A stretch of 64,000 nt of DNA from DASXAI01 sp963798445 (GCA_963798445.1 CAWCTH010000003.1:310001-374000), one strand, 5' to 3'; counted from the first letter of the stretch, positions 32,518 to 40,896 are shown. Numbers and translations are program-made. The notes: a model not told the origin generated them from the letters alone.

Positions 32518-33581
32518 GGTGCATCCTTCCTAACGGTGAACGTGGTGCGGTACCCCGACGTGGCATCGAGGGTGTGGACGGCGGCGGCGACGTAGTACGT
32601 GCCCGAGAAGTGCGGGCCGAACCCGCGGAGCTCGACGTGGGTGCCGGCGTGGACGTCGGGGCGTCCGATGCACGTGCCGGAGCCGGTGACGCGCCACTGG
32701 GCGGCGCCGGTCCGATGTGCGTCGGCGAAGTCAGCCGCGTCCCGCGCGGTGGCCGCCGTGTCGATGAGCGTCAGTTCGCCTTCGCGAGCGCCCCCACCTG
32801 CGCCGGACGGGCGCGCCGTCGCTTCGAAGGGGGCGCCGGGGTCGCTGGGGTTGCTGGCCCGCACGACGACGCGGGCGGCGTTGCCCATGTCGGTGAGGCG
32901 GGGGTGGAAGGACAAGACATCGCCGTCGGCGTCCAGCACCGGCGGGCGGTGCTGGTCGCTCTGCCGCCGCCGGAACAGCAACGAGCGGTCCAAGTCCGGC
33001 GCGTTGTGGTCGATGGTCAGCTCGAAGCCGATGCGGGCCGCCCGTTCCAAGACGAACTCCAGATCGGTCTGGTTGTGTTGGTAGACGTGCTCGTGCTGCA
33101 CCGTGGTGGCCTGGGCGACGATTGAGAACCCGCGCTCTTCTGCGATCTGCTTGACGATTGCGCTGTCGGTCATCCTGGTGAAGGTGCGCGTTTGGCGGCC
33201 CCGCAGGAGCCGGTGGCGTCGGTCGTGGCCGCGCACCACGAGAGCCGGCGCCTCGCCGGCCTCGAACTCAGGCTCCCAACCGGTCACCTCGCCGCTCATC
33301 AGCGTCGCCGCCATGGCGCCCCGGTAACCGACACGAACCTTGACGGAGTCGCCCAACCTGAACAGCGTCGGGTCCGACCACGTGGACACCTTCCTTGCCA
33401 TGTCCCAGTGCAGAAGACGCAAGGCGAACATTCCCGTGTGGTCGACGTCCTGCTGGACTGTCGTCGATGTGAGCACCGCGGCGGCGTCCGGCGGGAGCGG
33501 GGCGCCGTTCACGAGGACATCCACGAACGGCACCAGTTGATCGCCCGCGGTGCCGGAGCCGCCGTTGATCAAGTTGGTCAC
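32514..33581 (-). CDS. baseplate hub protein, gpD/gp27-like (Afp8 N-terminal equivalent)
   Basis: A 355-residue phage late control gene D-type hub protein: VPFVDVLVNGAPLPPDAAAV, LFRLGDSVKVRVGYRGAM, GEVTGWEPEFEAGEAPALVV, HEHVYQHNQTDLEFVLERAA and HFSGTYYVAAAVHTLDATSG. Together with the spike protein it is equivalent to a VgrG split into two polypeptides. The GTG start at 33581 forms a GTGA overlap with the LysM gene stop; codons further upstream belong to the neighbouring gene. Confidence 0.88.
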   Translation of the reverse strand: MTNLINGGSGTAGDQLVPFVDVLVNGAPLPPDAAAVLTSTTVQQDVDHTGMFALRLLHWDMARKVSTWSDPTLFRLGDSVKVRVGYRGAMAATLMSGEVTGWEPEFEAGEAPALVVRGHDRRHRLLRGRQTRTFTRMTDSAIVKQIAEERGFSIVAQATTVQHEHVYQHNQTDLEFVLERAARIGFELTIDHNAPDLDRSLLFRRRQSDQHRPPVLDADGDVLSFHPRLTDMGNAARVVVRASNPSDPGAPFEATARPSGAGGGAREGELTLIDTAATARDAADFADAHRTGAAQWRVTGSGTCIGRPDVHAGTHVELRGFGPHFSGTYYVAAAVHTLDATSGYRTTFTVRKDAP

Positions 33582-34222
33582 GGGACCGCCCCGTCGATGA
33601 GCACAGGAATCGTGAGCACCTGTCCGGGCATGAGTTGAAGAGGATCGATGATGCCGTTGGCGCGGGCGATCGGTCGCCACAGGGCCGGGTCGTCGTACTG
33701 CTCCGCGGCGATACCGCTCAGCGTGTCGCCGAGCCGCACCACGCGGGTCTTGGCCACGTCAGGCGACTGCTTGTGCTGCAGCAGTGCCTCGATGCGAGCG
33801 GAGATCCACTCGGTGAAGGTGCAGTCGAGCCGAGCCCGTACCGGCGCGCCCGTCGACAGAAAGAGGCTGAAGGTCTGGGTGAGGGCGGTCAGCACCCCCT
33901 CGAAGAACACCCCTTGGGTGCCCCACACGAGTTTGCAGACCGGCGGGCGGTGGATGCTGCCGTGGCCGCGAACCGTCGTGAGCCGCTCGACCTGGGCAGT
34001 GAGCAGCCGTACGTCGACCCCCGCCTCGTAGGTGTCGAAGAAGAGCTCCAGGCTGAGGACGGCCGGTTCGCCGTGGGTGAACTGCGCCCGTGTGACGTCG
34101 CTCTCCGCGACCGGCACGCGCCGCCAGTTCACCGTCTTCGAGATCGACATCTGCTGCGGGTTGAACAGCGCGACCACAGGGGCCCCGAGCTCGGGCAGGA
34201 TGGTCAGCTTGGCGAGAGCCAT
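33578..34222 (-). CDS. LysM-containing baseplate/tube-base protein (Afp7 position)
   Basis: A 214-residue protein. Residues about 1-150 are the tail-hub-like domain (PVVALFNPQQMSISKTVNWR, LELFFDTYEAGVDVRLLTAQ). The C terminus is a single LysM motif (VVRLGDTLSGIAAEQYDDPA, ANGIIDPLQLMPGQVLTIPV). It is the gp53/Afp7-type component that connects tube and hub. Start ATG 34222, overlapping the Pro/Ala-rich gene by 19 bases. Confidence 0.9.
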   Translation of the reverse strand: MALAKLTILPELGAPVVALFNPQQMSISKTVNWRRVPVAESDVTRAQFTHGEPAVLSLELFFDTYEAGVDVRLLTAQVERLTTVRGHGSIHRPPVCKLVWGTQGVFFEGVLTALTQTFSLFLSTGAPVRARLDCTFTEWISARIEALLQHKQSPDVAKTRVVRLGDTLSGIAAEQYDDPALWRPIARANGIIDPLQLMPGQVLTIPVLIDGAVP

Positions 34223-35163
34223 GGGTTGATCCCTCTGCGCTCGGCTTCCACGGCGAGCTCGCGGCCAAGCCGCCGCAGCACTCGTTCCACGACCTCGTCG
34301 GTGCTGACCGACACCTCGTCACCCGGATCTCGTTGCACCACCATGCGCCCGCCGCGGCGTTGGATCGCCGGCCCGCCGTTCGCCGCCTCGCTCACCGGGG
34401 CGGCGAGCGGTGATGACGGCAGCGGCCCGGGGCGGCCGGCGGCAGGAACCGCCGCTGTCTCCATGGCGGCCGAGACCGCCGGTGGAGCGACCGCTAGAGG
34501 CAGACGAGCGTCCAGCGACGCCAGCGTGCGCCGCGGTGCCGGCGGCACCGGCGCGACCACCGGTGGGCGACGAGCGCGCCGGCCCGGGTTGGCGCCGGAT
34601 ACGGCGGCGGCGATCGGCGACCGGGTGGCGGGGTCGGAGCGCGCCGACCCGAGCCGGCTCGGTCCCAACGCCGGCGGGAGCGGGCTATCGGCGACGGCCA
34701 CACCCGGCTCGGGGCGTAGCCCACCGCCCGGATCGGTTGAGCGATGGCCCGCGGCGACCGTGGCCATGACGGTCGGTTGGGCGGCTCGGGCTGGCGCGAC
34801 CGGAGCGACCGGAGGACGCCGGTCGGAGCGTGCCGAACGGGTGACGGCCGGCGCCACCGCGGCGGGTGCCGCTCGTGGAAGAGACGACGCCGTGGCGGAC
34901 GCCCACACGGTGTCGCGGTCCGGGGACCGGTCCCGCCAGGTCTGTACCAGCGGAAGCGCCGGCCCGTCGTCCACCGTCTCGAGCAGGGCCCGGCGCCGCG
35001 CGAGCGCGACGGCCAGCGGAAGGTGCCTCGCTCCGAGACCAAGCCGCTCCTGGGCCCGGCGGGTGAGGGCTGTGCCTGATTCGGCGCGCGCCATGAGGCG
35101 GCGTACCAACCCGGCCGAGACGGCGTCCTGCCAATCGGGCAGAGGTGGCGAAGGCGTGGTCAC
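34204..35163 (-). CDS. Pro/Ala-rich eCIS protein of unknown role
   Basis: A 319-residue protein with a helical N terminus (WQDAVSAGLVRRLMARAESG, LTRRAQERLGL), a long low-complexity Pro/Ala/Arg/Ser centre (about residues 95-255) and a charged C-terminal helix (STDEVVERVLRRLGRELAVE, RRGINPWLS). A short QRRGGRMVVQRDPGD element precedes the last helix. It lies between the second tube protein and the LysM protein, where some systems carry a small tape-measure or adaptor gene, but it lacks long hydrophobic helices. GTG 35163 is chosen because it clears the upstream stop; GTG 35190 is an alternative. Confidence 0.65.
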   Translation of the reverse strand: MTTPSPPLPDWQDAVSAGLVRRLMARAESGTALTRRAQERLGLGARHLPLAVALARRRALLETVDDGPALPLVQTWRDRSPDRDTVWASATASSLPRAAPAAVAPAVTRSARSDRRPPVAPVAPARAAQPTVMATVAAGHRSTDPGGGLRPEPGVAVADSPLPPALGPSRLGSARSDPATRSPIAAAVSGANPGRRARRPPVVAPVPPAPRRTLASLDARLPLAVAPPAVSAAMETAAVPAAGRPGPLPSSPLAAPVSEAANGGPAIQRRGGRMVVQRDPGDEVSVSTDEVVERVLRRLGRELAVEAERRGINPWLSPS

Positions 35164-35170
35164 CAGGCGC

Positions 35171-35662
35171 TCACAGGAATCGACGACCACCCGAGGCCGC
35201 GTCGGCGATGAGGCTCAGGCCCTTGGCCCGCGTGAGGCCGTGATGGGCGAGTTGCACCGTCTCGAGGGCGACCGCGCCCGTCGCGGCGTTGAGCTCGGGC
35301 CCGCTCCAGCGCACCGGGAAGGCGCCGCGGCAGTCCCACACCATCGCAGGCTCGCCGGACGCAGCCAGCAACGTGATCGTCAAGCTCCGGCGAATCACCA
35401 CGCCGAGGCTGACCTGCACCAGCCAGTCCCAGAACAGATCAGGGTCGGCGAGACCATGGCGCAGCTGCAGGTTGGACGGGTAGCTCGCCGGTCCGGGCAG
35501 CTTGTGCTCGAACTGGTTCTCGCCGCCCTCCCGGTACGACAACACCTCCACCTGGGTCTCGAGTCCGCTGATCTCGCTGAAGCCGCCCGCCTGCACGCCC
35601 TCGATCTCCACGCGGAACCGATAGCCGAAGTACGGGTCGCGGCGAGAACCGGTTTCGGCCAT
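35171..35662 (-). CDS. tail tube-type protein (second copy, Afp5 position)
   Basis: A 163-residue gp19-family tube protein: FGYRFRVEIEGVQAGGFSEI, SGLETQVEVLSYREGGENQF, and the C-terminal GAVALETVQLAHHGLTRAKG. It is related to the other tube protein in the operon and probably forms the tube initiator near the baseplate. The ATG 35662 follows AGGGAAGG. Confidence 0.9.
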   Translation of the reverse strand: MAETGSRRDPYFGYRFRVEIEGVQAGGFSEISGLETQVEVLSYREGGENQFEHKLPGPASYPSNLQLRHGLADPDLFWDWLVQVSLGVVIRRSLTITLLAASGEPAMVWDCRGAFPVRWSGPELNAATGAVALETVQLAHHGLTRAKGLSLIADAASGGRRFL

Positions 35663-35681
35663 CAGCCCGCCTTCCCTGTTG

Positions 35682-35852
35682 TCATGAAGACCCACTCTCT
35701 GTACTCAACCGGCGATTGATCTTCGCCACCTCGTCCACCCATCGACGTCGTTCCGCATGCTCCATGCTCATCAGCTGGTCGTACGACCAGTGCAAGTGAT
35801 AGGCAACATAAGCCACCTCCTCGTGGAGCTGATTCGAGGGGTAGCGCATCAT
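35682..35852 (-). CDS. 56-residue DUF6760-like eCIS protein
   Basis: A very small protein (MRYPSNQLHEEVAYVAYHLH, WSYDQLMSMEHAERRRWVDE, VAKINRR) typical of a short conserved gene found between tube genes in contractile injection loci, annotated DUF6760. The HWSYDQLMSMEHAERRRWV helix resembles the phage tail chaperone-type segment. ATG 35852 overlaps the upstream stop as ATGA. Confidence 0.75.
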   Translation of the reverse strand: MMRYPSNQLHEEVAYVAYHLHWSYDQLMSMEHAERRRWVDEVAKINRRLSTESGSS

Positions 35853-36226
35853 TCCCCCAGGCCGGCAGCCTCCACCTCGAACTCGCCTTCGCAGTGCGGG
35901 CACGCGACCAAGAGGCGCTCGTCTCCGTAGCCGTTCATCTTCGTGTAGAGATCCTGCAGGTAGGCGAGATCGGAAGCAAAGAAGCCCTCCACCATGCGGG
36001 GGTTGAGGTCCTCGAGCGTGCCCAGCCGGACGATGACGCGCGAGAGCAGGATGATCACGAGGTAGCCACTGTTGGCCACGACGCGCGGGTCCTTCAGAGG
36101 GGTGATCTCGTCGTACGCAGTCGCCCGTCGCATCACCCCGTCGCGGTGAAGCGTGCCCTCCGCGTCCACATATCCGCACGGGAGCGTGAAGGGCCACTCG
36201 GTCCGCAGCAGCTCCGGGCTAGCCAC
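35849..36226 (-). CDS. eCIS tail-assembly-type protein with a CxxC pair
   Basis: A 125-residue protein with LLRTEWPFTLPCGYVDAEGT, GYLVIILLSRVIVRLGTLED, LNPRMVEGFFASDLAYLQDL and a C-terminal single CPHC pair (LLVACPHCEGEFEVE). It matches the small tail-assembly protein that lies between the two tube genes in related loci. Only one CxxC is present in the C-terminal region, so zinc binding would need other ligands or dimerisation. The GTG at 36226 overlaps the tube stop by eight bases. Confidence 0.72.
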   Translation of the reverse strand: MASPELLRTEWPFTLPCGYVDAEGTLHRDGVMRRATAYDEITPLKDPRVVANSGYLVIILLSRVIVRLGTLEDLNPRMVEGFFASDLAYLQDLYTKMNGYGDERLLVACPHCEGEFEVEAAGLGE

Positions 36227-36656
36227 GCGTGAGCCCCTCGTGGGCGATCTCGAGCTGCTCGATCGCCACGTCGCCTCCGGTGGCATTGAAGCTCGGTCCG
36301 CTCCAGCGCGTCGGCCATCCCTCCCGGAAGTTCCAGCGCACCTTCTCCGCTCCGGTGTCGTCCAGCAGCACGATGGAGCCGTTGCGACGTGACACCTTGC
36401 CCTGCGTGGCCTGCTCGCGCCACGCCCACAGCTCGGCATCGTCGGTGATCCCACGACTGAGCGTGATGTTCGGGAACGTGACGAGGCCTGGCAACTTGCG
36501 GGCGGTGAGCTGTCGCTCGTCGCCTTCGCGATACTCGATCGGCGTCTGCGTGGAGTCGAGGCCGGAGCACTCACGGAAACCGGCACGGGTGATGCCGTCG
36601 ATCTCCACGAGGAAGTTGTAAGAACGGTACGGATCCTGACGGACTCCGGTAGGCAT
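36219..36656 (-). CDS. tail tube protein (Afp1-like)
   Basis: A 145-residue gp19/Hcp-like inner tube protein: DPYRSYNFLVEIDGITRAGF, RECSGLDSTQTPIEYREGDE and the C-terminal GGDVAIEQLEIAHEGLTRG. It would stack as hexamers within the sheath to form the channel that delivers cargo. AAAGGAG lies seven bases before ATG 36656, the strongest ribosome site in this operon, fitting a highly produced subunit. Confidence 0.93.
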   Translation of the reverse strand: MPTGVRQDPYRSYNFLVEIDGITRAGFRECSGLDSTQTPIEYREGDERQLTARKLPGLVTFPNITLSRGITDDAELWAWREQATQGKVSRRNGSIVLLDDTGAEKVRWNFREGWPTRWSGPSFNATGGDVAIEQLEIAHEGLTRG

Positions 36657-36704
36657 GAACGATCTCCTTTGCGAGAATACGGGCCGGTTCCGTGGGCCGG
36701 CTGA

Positions 36705-37811
36705 TCAGAGGACGGCCGTCTGTCCGCCTTGCTGCACGAGTCGCACGACGATGAACTCGGCCGGCGTCGTCGGCGCCAAACCGATCTCGGTGATCATCAG
36801 GCCGGCGTCGCGCACCTCCGGCGGATTGGTGTCGGCATCGCACTTCACGTAGAACGCCGCCTCGGGTGTCGCCCCCGCCAGACCGCCCTGACGCCACAGC
36901 GCCCAGAGGCGGCTGCTCAGCTCCCGGCGCACACGCACCCAGAGCGCCAGATCATTGGGAGCGAACACGAAGGCGGCGCCGACCTGACCCAGCCACCGGG
37001 TCACGGTGATGAACAACCGAGACACGCCGACCCCTGCCCACTCGGGCTGCTGCGGCCCGGCGACGGTGTTCGCTCCCCAGACGCGGATGCCGCGGCCGGG
37101 CAGGCCCCGCAGGGGGTTCACGCCGCGCGCGTAGAGCAGGGCCGCATCGTCGGGACCAGGAGCCGGCGACAGGTCCAGCGCGCCGGCGATCTCCTTGTTG
37201 GCGGGTGCCGCCCCCACCCCCGCACTGACGTCGCTGCTCGCGTAGATGCCGGCCACGTGGCCACTGGGAGGCACGGCGCGGCCGTCGGCAAGGCGAATCC
37301 ACGGGTGGTACATGGCGCCGAACCTGCTGGACAGCGCGGCTCGCGCCGCCAGGGCGGCCGCCGCCGGTTCGTGCGGGCCGTCCAGGACGGCGAAGCGCGT
37401 GCCCGTCGCCGCGCAGTCGTCGAGCAGCCGGCTCTGGAGCACGCTGCGGAGCTCAGCCGGCGAGCGGGCCAGATCCGGCACGGCGATGAGGTCGGCGTCG
37501 TCGAGCCCGCTCACGGCGGCGCAGCTACGTTCGAGCCAATCCGTGGCCAGAAGATCGGCGCGGACGACGTAGCAGGCCGTGCCACCGTTGGCGAAGAACC
37601 CCTCGACCGCGGCGCGCAAGTAGCCGTCGCCCGCCGGACCGAAGATGGGCGCGTACCCGTCGGCTCGGTGCAGCGCCGTCGGCACGTAGCTCGGACCCTG
37701 GGCGGCTTCGCCGATCAGGATGCAGACCCCCGTGCTCAGCACGGTCGGTGCGCGCAGGGTGATCGCTTCCCGAGTGATGCCCGGGAGCGAGGCAGGGCCG
37801 GCCATGCTCAC
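36705..37811 (-). CDS. contractile tail sheath protein, shorter paralogue
   Basis: A 368-residue sheath subunit. The N-terminal domain (VLSTGVCILIGEAAQGPSYV, AAVEGFFANGGTACYVVRAD) and C-terminal handshake domain (VSRLFITVTRWLGQVGAAFV, APNDLALWVRVRRELSSRLW, GLMITEIGLAPTTPAEFIVV) are those of phage-tail-like sheaths. It lacks about 65 residues of the N-terminal arm and insertion found in the neighbouring sheath, so it may form the first ring or cap. The GTG 37811 overlaps the upstream stop (GTGA); ATG 37805 is possible. Confidence 0.88.
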   Translation of the reverse strand: MSMAGPASLPGITREAITLRAPTVLSTGVCILIGEAAQGPSYVPTALHRADGYAPIFGPAGDGYLRAAVEGFFANGGTACYVVRADLLATDWLERSCAAVSGLDDADLIAVPDLARSPAELRSVLQSRLLDDCAATGTRFAVLDGPHEPAAAALAARAALSSRFGAMYHPWIRLADGRAVPPSGHVAGIYASSDVSAGVGAAPANKEIAGALDLSPAPGPDDAALLYARGVNPLRGLPGRGIRVWGANTVAGPQQPEWAGVGVSRLFITVTRWLGQVGAAFVFAPNDLALWVRVRRELSSRLWALWRQGGLAGATPEAAFYVKCDADTNPPEVRDAGLMITEIGLAPTTPAEFIVVRLVQQGGQTAVL

Positions 37812-39112
37812 GCCGCCGCCGGCCCTGCCCACTGGCTGATGCGGAAGACGACGAACTCGGCCGGGTTCACGACGGCCACGCCGATCTCGACCACGACCTG
37901 GCCGCTACCGCGGACGTCGGCGGTGTTGAGCGTCTCGTCGCAGCGAACGTAGAAGGCCTCTTGTGGTGTGGCTCCGAGCAGGGCGCCCGACCGCCAGACG
38001 TTGGTCAAGAAAGCGGTGACGTTGCGCCGCAGCTTCCCCCAGAGAGCGGCGTCGTTGGGCTCGAACACAGTCCACTGCACGCCGCCGTTGATCGAGTCGC
38101 GCAAGAAGAGGAACAGCCGTCTGACGTTGACGTACTTCCATTCCGGATCTTGCTTGGTCTTGAGCGTGCGGGCTCCGTAGATCGTCACGTCGGCGCCAAA
38201 GCGGCGGATGACGTTCACGCCATCCGGGTTGAGTCCGGCCTGGTCCTCGCGACTGATCGGCGCGGTCACATCGAACGCGCCACGGATCACCTCGTTGGCC
38301 GGCGCCTTGTGCACCCCCCGTTCGGCATCGACACGAGCGAACACGCCGGCGACATGGCCGCTTGGAGGCGCCGGAACGACGGCGTTGCTGACCGGGTCGT
38401 ACACCGTTATCCACGGGGTGTAGATGGCGCCGTAGCTGGACGATCGTGTGCCGCCTACGACTGCGGTCGCAGTGGGCCCCGCGCCGGCACGCCCGTCGAG
38501 CACAGCGAAGCGATCTTGCAGGAACTCGTTCTCGCAGTGGTCGAGGACGGCGTTCTGCACGCCGTCGGAGACGGCTCCGGGCACGGCCACGATGGCGATC
38601 TCGTCGATGACCTTGAACGTGTCGAGGGCGCTCGTCACCGTGGCCAACGAGACACCGTCGATCCCGCTCGCCGGAGCATGTGTCGGCGCGGATGTCGGCG
38701 CCGCCGCCACGTTGTCGCCAGCCAGGGGCGCATCGGCCGGATCCGTCGCGGTTGTCGCGGTGGGCGACCCGGCACCGACCCGGGTGACCCAGCAGCGGCT
38801 GCCGCCGTTGTTGAAGAAGCCATAGATAGAAAGCGCCAGCACCGAGTTGCCGGACTGGATGTCACCGAAGCCGTTCTTGAAGCCTTCCCAACTGGTCACC
38901 AGCTGGGCCTCCAGCGCCGGTGCCAAGGAGTAGGTGGCCGCCACCGTGTGGCCCGTGTCGTCTGTGACGGTACGGCCCGGCTGAGCTGGCATCTTCACGT
39001 CATCGGCCACCACCCCGATGAAGCCGGCGGTGCTGGTGCTGACGCCGACGATAGGCTTGATTCCTGACGAGACCTCCTCCACGTACACGCCGGGTGCGAG
39101 GTATTGGGGCAT
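37808..39112 (-). CDS. contractile tail sheath protein (major)
   Basis: A 434-residue sheath subunit beginning with the signature YLAPGVYVEEVSSGIKPIVG, VSTSTAGFIG. It contains GFFNNGGSRCWVTRVG, AIYTPWITVYDP, PPSGHVAGVFARVD and the C-terminal GQVVVEIGVAVVNPAEFVVF. The N- and C-terminal strands are those that interlock neighbouring subunits in contractile sheaths. It is the first sheath gene, four bases after DUF4255. Confidence 0.94.
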   Translation of the reverse strand: MPQYLAPGVYVEEVSSGIKPIVGVSTSTAGFIGVVADDVKMPAQPGRTVTDDTGHTVAATYSLAPALEAQLVTSWEGFKNGFGDIQSGNSVLALSIYGFFNNGGSRCWVTRVGAGSPTATTATDPADAPLAGDNVAAAPTSAPTHAPASGIDGVSLATVTSALDTFKVIDEIAIVAVPGAVSDGVQNAVLDHCENEFLQDRFAVLDGRAGAGPTATAVVGGTRSSSYGAIYTPWITVYDPVSNAVVPAPPSGHVAGVFARVDAERGVHKAPANEVIRGAFDVTAPISREDQAGLNPDGVNVIRRFGADVTIYGARTLKTKQDPEWKYVNVRRLFLFLRDSINGGVQWTVFEPNDAALWGKLRRNVTAFLTNVWRSGALLGATPQEAFYVRCDETLNTADVRGSGQVVVEIGVAVVNPAEFVVFRISQWAGPAAA

Positions 39113-39116
39113 CGGC

Positions 39117-39674
39117 TCATTGCTCCTTCTGCTTGATGCGGATCACGGGCTCCTTGACCTGGAAGGCGTCCTGTGGCGCGGAGACGTCGACCGCCACGGT
39201 CACCGTGTAGTTCAACGCCGCCCTCGGCTTGTTCCCCATTGCCTGCCAGAACTCGCCGATGGCCTGCAGCAGCGACGGCTGGAGGATGGTGGCCGTCAAT
39301 GGGGGCAGACCCTGGAGGGTGTTCGCCAGGAAGGGGTCACCGATCACGGGATGGCGCAGCAGGCCCTGCAAGACCTGTCCCAGCAAGAGATGCTCGCTCC
39401 AGGAATCGCCAGCCCATGCGGTGATCAGATACGAGCAGTCGACCCGGCGCGGTGCCCGCCGCTTCACGACGCCGCCGTTGTCCTGGCGGTCGAGCAACCA
39501 GTCGTTGTCGCGGAGGTCGGCGTTCTCCCTCACGTCGTACAGGAACAGGCTGAGGGCCGGGGTGGCGGGCCGGAACTCGGTGTCAGGCGCCTCGAAGTGG
39601 ACATGCCCAGCGTCCAGGCTGGCGACCTCGGCCACGACCACGTTGAGCAAGGTCCGGTCCAGGTCGTCGAGCAC
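39117..39674 (-). CDS. DUF4255 tail-terminator/cap protein (Afp16-like)
   Basis: A 185-residue DUF4255 protein: LDDLDRTLLNVVVAEVASLD, PALSLFLYDVRENADLRDND, RRVDCSYLITAWAGDSWSEH, LLLGQVLQGLLRHPVI. DUF4255 corresponds to the Afp16/Pvc16 cap protein that sets sheath and tube length. It is the promoter-proximal gene of the eCIS operon. GTG start at 39674. Its presence, with DUF4157 and the AAA+ ATPase, separates this system from R-type tailocins. Confidence 0.9.
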   Translation of the reverse strand: MLDDLDRTLLNVVVAEVASLDAGHVHFEAPDTEFRPATPALSLFLYDVRENADLRDNDWLLDRQDNGGVVKRRAPRRVDCSYLITAWAGDSWSEHLLLGQVLQGLLRHPVIGDPFLANTLQGLPPLTATILQPSLLQAIGEFWQAMGNKPRAALNYTVTVAVDVSAPQDAFQVKEPVIRIKQKEQ

Positions 39675-40066
39675 TCGTGGTCACCCCCACCCGCGATCGG
39701 CGGGCGCACACGGGCAGACCGAGTGCCACACCTCGACAGCATGTGCTGGCACGAGCGCGGGACGACAGGACAAGCAGCGGCATGATACGCGCGATCTCCT
39801 GGCCGAAAGCACGTCCGCCAGCGGCGCTCCTCCTCGTCTCCAAGGCGAAACGGCAGCCCACGCGGGCCTTCGCGCTTCGACAACCGGCCCGGGTCCTTTC
39901 CGTAAGAACTCGGTGAGAACAGGCTCGCCGGGGCCGCTCGACCCGATGCCGCCGCGTGGCCGTCAATGAGACGCCGGGGCCCGGAAAGCGACAAGGTCAG
40001 GATCGTCCGGGCTCAAAACCAGCCGCGCCCGCTCCGGTTGATGTCGTCCACCGCGGCTGAGCCCCA
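39675..40066. promoter_or_regulatory. intergenic region upstream of the eCIS operon
   Basis: About 390 bases without a convincing gene on either strand precede the first eCIS gene and must hold its promoter. I see no clear -35/-10 pair, palindrome or T-run terminator; the GC content is similar to the coding DNA. Short frames here are low-complexity and unconvincing. Confidence 0.4.
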
Positions 40067-40532
40067 TCACGGAGTCGGCCTCATCGCACTGGGCGGAGAC
40101 GCGGGGGCACTTAGGCTGAGAACGCCAGACGATATCAACTGAGCGATCCGCTCGCCGTCTTCGACTTGCGGGGTGTTCTCGACCAGCACGCTGAAGTGCT
40201 TGTGAATGAAGAATCGGCTCATGCTCGTAGCGTCGAGTAGCCCCGACTCCAGATCGCCGAGCGTCTCCACGCTCAGGGTAGGCAAGATCAGTTCGTCGAG
40301 CACGGCCGCGCAACAGTCGCTGCCGGACACGTCACCCGATGCTACACGCTCTATGTCACGTCCGAGATGACTCGAGAATCCTGACCAGAGCAACTCTTTG
40401 GTGCCCCACCATGAACCAATCAATAGAACGCGTCTCCACCTCCTTCAACTCGAGATAGGATAGGACGTTCCGCTGTACATCGGCCGTCCAGTCGGTGGTC
40501 GGCCTGTCAATAGCATTAAGTTCAGCCACCAT
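40067..40532 (-). pseudogene. hypothetical protein gene, probably split by a frameshift
   Basis: ATG at 40532 opens a 58-codon frame to 40356 (VAELNAIDRPTTDWTADVQR, NVLSYLELKEVETRSIDWFM). From about 40390 a second frame (to 40067) gives coherent sequence: KELLWSGFSSHLGRDIERVA, DELILPTLSVETLGDLESGL, MSRFFIHKHFSVLVENTP. Reading across a single shift near 40390 gives one protein of about 150 residues. No family is recognised. The DNA is visibly richer in A/T than its surroundings. The gene lies ten bases downstream of another fragment on the same strand, so the pair may have been an operon acquired together. Confidence 0.45.
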
Positions 40533-40542
40533 CGGCCGTCGT

Positions 40543-40896
40543 CTATGGCCACTGGGTAAATGAAATGGACTTCAGCACGCCATCATCGGGCTCCATTGTG
40601 AAGAACCGGCCGGCGGGGTCGTAGTCCGGGAACGAGAGCTTCATGAAGCGTGCCCATCTCTGCAACGCTGGCCACTCGTGGGACCAGCTCGTGTCCAAGT
40701 TGCCGGATGCGAAAATGGCAGGTGGCATCAGGAATACCGTGTTTCTGAGATTGTCATTGATATGAACCCACTCCAACTCCCATGATGTTCCTGCCGACAC
40801 AGATGGGATGGCAAGGATGAGTTCAGCGTGCAATGTGAGATTTCGCAATGACCGCTGCCAGTCATCATCCTCTCCGTCGCGACCCAGGTGATCGGA
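40543..40896 (-). pseudogene. N-terminally truncated gene fragment
   Basis: An open frame without a usable ATG runs from a TGA at 40897-40899 to 40543 and encodes about 117 residues: GRDGEDDDWQRSLRNLTLHA, ELILAIPSVSAGTSWELEWV, HINDNLRNTVFLMPPAIF, PDYDPAGRFFTMEPDDGVLK. The GTSWELEW then TVFLMPP pattern is what I remember from the C-terminal part of a larger uncharacterised membrane-associated family (strands with TLFLMPP), whose N-terminal part is missing here. TTG at 40848 could start a shorter product. The low GC content sets it apart. It is best read as gene debris. Confidence 0.45.

Noticed and set aside
33635..35719. 694-codon plus-strand frame across the LysM, Pro/Ala-rich and tube genes
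   Set aside because: It spans three coupled minus-strand genes and is Ala/Arg/Gly low complexity; a shadow.
20730..39674. Prophage or R-type tailocin
   Set aside because: No capsid, portal, terminase, integrase, holin or endolysin; DUF4255, DUF4157 and an Afp15-like ATPase favour eCIS.
20730..39674. Type VI secretion system
   Set aside because: No TssJ/L/M membrane complex and no ClpV; two-part hub/spike, LysM protein and DUF4255 are eCIS features.
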